A stretch of DNA of 6,945 bases from a bacterium (GTDB lineage: Bacteria > Oederibacteriota > Muellerivitia > Muellerivitales > Muellerivitaceae). The stretch spans positions 1 through 6,945 of the forward strand of contig JAICXI010000100.1 in the NCBI GenBank assembly GCA_025980505.1, given 5' to 3'. Each line of letters opens with the position of its first letter. Position 1 is the first letter of the stretch. This document shows, one piece after another, positions 5,640 through 6,945 of the stretch. Both the position numbers and the translations under genes were made by a program. Below the pieces are notes generated by a model. It made no database searches and was not told the DNA's origin. It saw only the letters and a program-made list of their open reading frames with translations.

Positions 5640-5984
5640 CTACGTGGCTTCGGCGAGCCGCACGTCCACCTTATCGCCTTTAACCGTGGCTACCTTCAGG
5701 GAGCCGCAGAAATGGCAGGTAGGCATGTGGTGATCCTCCACCGGCCCGGCTTTTCCGCAATTCCCGCACCGGACTTCCATGGCCTCCTCCGAAAAGCGGA
5801 GTTCCACGCCTTCCAGGCGGGTTCCCTTGGTGAGGAGGCCGAAGTGCAGCAGAACGCTGTCCCTTTCCAGGTGGAAGACTTCGCCGACCGTGATTTCCAC
5901 CCATTGGGGCTTGGTTTGGGGATGCCGGTTTAGCTCCTCCAGTACGGATTGGACGATTTGTTCGGTGAATTTATGTTCATGCAT
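5640..5984 (-). CDS. hypA: HypA, hydrogenase nickel-incorporation metallochaperone
   Basis: Cytoplasmic metallochaperone that, normally with the GTPase HypB, inserts Ni2+ into the hydrogenase large subunit after the iron unit is in place. The 114-residue protein starts MHEHKFTEQIV: the N-terminal MHE motif (amine, H2, E3) is the family nickel site. A structural zinc site follows, with C73, C76, C90, C93 as C-x2-C-x13-C-x2-C. Length is typical. The frame is open to an ATG at 6062, but the nickel site must be N-terminal and the 5984 ATG has GGGAGG with a 6-nt spacer, so the short start is secure. Residue 4 is His where most homologues have Leu or another non-metal ligand (as in MHELS), so an extra ligand beside the nickel site is possible. 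hypB, often its immediate neighbour, is absent here: hypF follows after 132 nt. Confidence 0.96.
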   Translation of the reverse strand: MHEHKFTEQIVQSVLEELNRHPQTKPQWVEITVGEVFHLERDSVLLHFGLLTKGTRLEGVELRFSEEAMEVRCGNCGKAGPVEDHHMPTCHFCGSLKVATVKGDKVDVRLAEAT

Positions 5985-6099
5985 GGACGGCCTCCCGAAA
6001 AGGTTCACTCCGGGCCCTTTCGGACCCGGCAAGGCCCGCGCCGGACGGCTGGAGGCCGCCAAGACCGCGGTGAAAAAGTGGGAAATGGATATAAATCAT
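5977..6099 (-). CDS. Possible 40-codon leader ORF before hypA
   Basis: The frame begins MIYIHFPLFHRGLGG and ends EAVHA; its TGA (5977-5979) overlaps the hypA start region by 8 nt (ATGCATGA). A strong AAAGGAG (6104-6110) lies directly after the protease stop, but only 4 nt before the ATG, which is short. No domain is recognisable and the second half is Ala/Gly/Arg/Ser-rich. The strong SD without another gene to serve is the main support. A gene remnant is the main alternative. Confidence 0.3.
   Translation of the reverse strand: MIYIHFPLFHRGLGGLQPSGAGLAGSERARSEPFREAVHA
6010..6029 (-). promoter_or_regulatory. GC-rich hairpin with GAAA tetraloop upstream of hypA
   Basis: The minus-strand RNA reads CCGGGTCC, GAAA, GGGCCCGG: an 8-bp stem (one G-U pair) closed by a C-GAAA-G loop, a GNRA-type tetraloop known to be very stable. 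Its 3' side lies 25 nt before the hypA ATG. There is no U-tract directly after it, so it is not a standard intrinsic terminator. An mRNA stability or processing element, or a translational pause site inside the 40-codon leader ORF, fits better. Confidence 0.45.
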
Positions 6100-6113
6100 G
6101 AAACTCCTTTGGC

Positions 6114-6614
6114 TTAAAACCTGTCCTTGCGACGTTGCGGGGCCTTGCTTCGGTCCCGCTCGGATGGGGGAGCGGTGTTTTCCAGCCATTCCCGAATAAG
6201 GCCGACCGCCTGTTCAATACACCTTCCGGTGGAAGGCGAAAAGCCGTCGCCGAAGCCGAATTGTTCGGCGGGGATACGGCAGAGGTACAACTCCGGGCAC
6301 CGGCCATAAAGCCGCCGGGAGAGGTGCAACAAAGTTTCGGGTTTCAAGTGATGGGTGGAGGCGGAAGGGGTGGCCTCCGACTCGAGGACCCGCTCCAGCC
6401 GAACTTCCGCGCCGCCCGGGGCCGCGTCCACGAACAAAACCCGCTCATAACCGCCCCATTCTTCCAAAAGTTCCAGGCCCAATTGTTGGGAAACCCGGGT
6501 TTCCAATCCCGGCAAGCCCAGGGCATCTAGGCGGCGGATGACTTCCCAGCCCGCTCCATCGTCCCCGCGGGTGGAGTTCCCGAATCCTAAAAGTAATATT
6601 TTGGAAAAGTCCAT
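6114..6614 (-). CDS. [NiFe]-hydrogenase maturation endopeptidase, peptidase family M52 (HybD/HyaD/HoxW type)
   Basis: This cytoplasmic protease removes the C-terminal extension of the hydrogenase large subunit once nickel is inserted, probing the bound metal itself. The 166-residue protein starts with LLLGFGNSTRGDDGAGWEV. D19 aligns with the E. coli HybD nickel-binding Glu16, D63 (in LFVDAAPG) with Asp62, and H88/H89 (STHHLKPE) with His93, so the three metal ligands are present. The STHHL, LYLCRIPAEQFGFGDGFSP pattern most resembles proteases of cytoplasmic group 3-type hydrogenases, by recall only, so I give no symbol. The C-terminal about 20 residues (TAPPSERDRSKAPQRRKDRF) are polar and basic and probably disordered. 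The SD GAGGA (6622-6626) overlaps the pgk stop TGA with a 7-nt spacer, implying translation coupled to pgk. The cognate large subunit is not in the window. Confidence 0.92.
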   Translation of the reverse strand: MDFSKILLLGFGNSTRGDDGAGWEVIRRLDALGLPGLETRVSQQLGLELLEEWGGYERVLFVDAAPGGAEVRLERVLESEATPSASTHHLKPETLLHLSRRLYGRCPELYLCRIPAEQFGFGDGFSPSTGRCIEQAVGLIREWLENTAPPSERDRSKAPQRRKDRF

Positions 6615-6621
6615 GGTTCTA

Positions 6622-6627
6622 TCCTCA
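6622..6627 (-). promoter_or_regulatory. Overlap of pgk stop codon and protease SD
   Basis: The minus strand reads TGAGGA: TGA ends pgk and GAGGA is the SD of the protease, whose ATG follows 7 nt later. The 10-nt gap leaves no room for a promoter, so the two genes share a transcript. Confidence 0.7.
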
Positions 6628-6945
6628 GCCTTTTGAGTTGGCGCGGTTGGGGGAGGTTGCCGGTTTGACTTTGGCGGCCGGAACGGGCGGGACGCCTTTT
6701 TCGGTCAAAGCCACGATACCGGGCAGTTGCTTGCCCTCCATGAATTCCAGGGAGGCGCCCCCGCCGGTGGAAATGTGCGACATCTTGGGGGCCAGACCCA
6801 TCTGGGTGACGGCCGCTACCGAATCACCGCCGCCCACGATGGTGACCGCTCCCTTTTCCGAGGCTTCGGCCAGCAGCTTGGCGATGGCGAAGGTCCCCTT
6901 GGCGAAGGGCTCCATCTCAAAGACCCCCACGGGGCCGTTCCAGAA
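6625..6945 (-). CDS. pgk: Phosphoglycerate kinase, C-terminal part
   Basis: The gene enters from the right edge; 106 codons plus the stop are visible. Phosphoglycerate kinase interconverts 1,3-bisphosphoglycerate plus ADP and 3-phosphoglycerate plus ATP in glycolysis and gluconeogenesis. The segment opens with FWNGPVGVFEMEPFAKGT, then TIVGGGDSVAAV (the GGGD nucleotide-site motif), HISTGGGASLEFMEGK and LPGIVALTEK, which is where most bacterial homologues stop. It then continues with a 23-residue tail, GVPPVPAAKVKPATSP plus a short polar end, rich in Pro, Ala and Lys. The tail shows no motif and is probably a flexible extension. pgk is the most upstream visible gene and its promoter, outside the window, may drive the hyp genes too. 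Confidence 0.97.
   Translation of the reverse strand, partial: FWNGPVGVFEMEPFAKGTFAIAKLLAEASEKGAVTIVGGGDSVAAVTQMGLAPKMSHISTGGGASLEFMEGKQLPGIVALTEKGVPPVPAAKVKPATSPNRANSKG

Noticed and set aside
5985..6062. Extended HypA start at 6062 giving 140 residues
   Set aside because: The HypA nickel site requires MHE at the N-terminus, and a good SD precedes the internal ATG at 5984.
1..6945. A previously undescribed multi-gene system
   Set aside because: Every gene of ordinary length belongs to a well-known family (pgk, M52 protease, HypA, F, C, D, E, NiCoT). Novelty, if any, is limited to the intergenic leaders and repeats reported above.

Overview
This window is one contiguous run of minus-strand genes. 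It carries most of a [NiFe]-hydrogenase maturation (hyp) locus downstream of a glycolytic gene. In transcription order (right to left) it reads: pgk (3' end only), a hydrogenase maturation endopeptidase of peptidase family M52, hypA, hypF, hypC, hypD, a NiCoT-family nickel/cobalt permease, and hypE (5' end only). No convincing plus-strand gene was seen; long plus-strand frames are shadows of the minus-strand genes.

The DNA is GC-rich, with G/C-ending codons and good Shine-Dalgarno (SD) sites, which fits a free-living bacterium. Degenerate 'CCGCCAAGACGCCAAGA'-type dispersed repeats occur in three places. I recall such repeats from several environmental lineages (Desulfobacterota, PVC-type and candidate phyla), but I cannot name the organism. 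A cytoplasmic [NiFe]-hydrogenase is implied, since its protease and cofactor-assembly genes are here, but no structural hydrogenase gene lies in the window.

How the genes work together: HypF makes a carbamoyl group from carbamoyl phosphate and ATP and passes it to the C-terminal Cys of HypE, which dehydrates it to a thiocyanate. The HypC-HypD complex receives cyanide on iron and builds the Fe(CN)2CO unit. The permease imports Ni2+, HypA (normally with the GTPase HypB) inserts it, and the protease then trims the large-subunit C-terminus. HypB is the one core factor not encoded in the visible stretch.

Layout: 6625-6945 pgk 3' end with an unusual Pro/Ala/Lys-rich tail; 6114-6614 protease, whose SD overlaps the pgk stop; 5985-6113 gap with a 40-codon leader ORF and a GC-rich hairpin closed by a GAAA tetraloop; 5640-5984 hypA; 5508-5639 gap with a 25-codon leader ORF; 3186-5507 hypF; 3019-3185 gap with nothing convincing; 2770-3018 hypC; 2610-2769 gap filled by a 55-codon ORF joined by ATGA overlaps to both hypC and hypD, plus a 10-bp inverted repeat over the hypD ribosome-binding region; 1467-2609 hypD; 332-1459 Ni permease; 1-227 hypE start.

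The protein-coding content is a well-known system. The parts worth a second look are the spaces between genes: leader ORFs, RBS-covering hairpins, and repeat copies that have become part of the HypD C-terminus and the permease N-terminus. I saw no mobile element, CRISPR array, tRNA, rRNA or clear intrinsic terminator.
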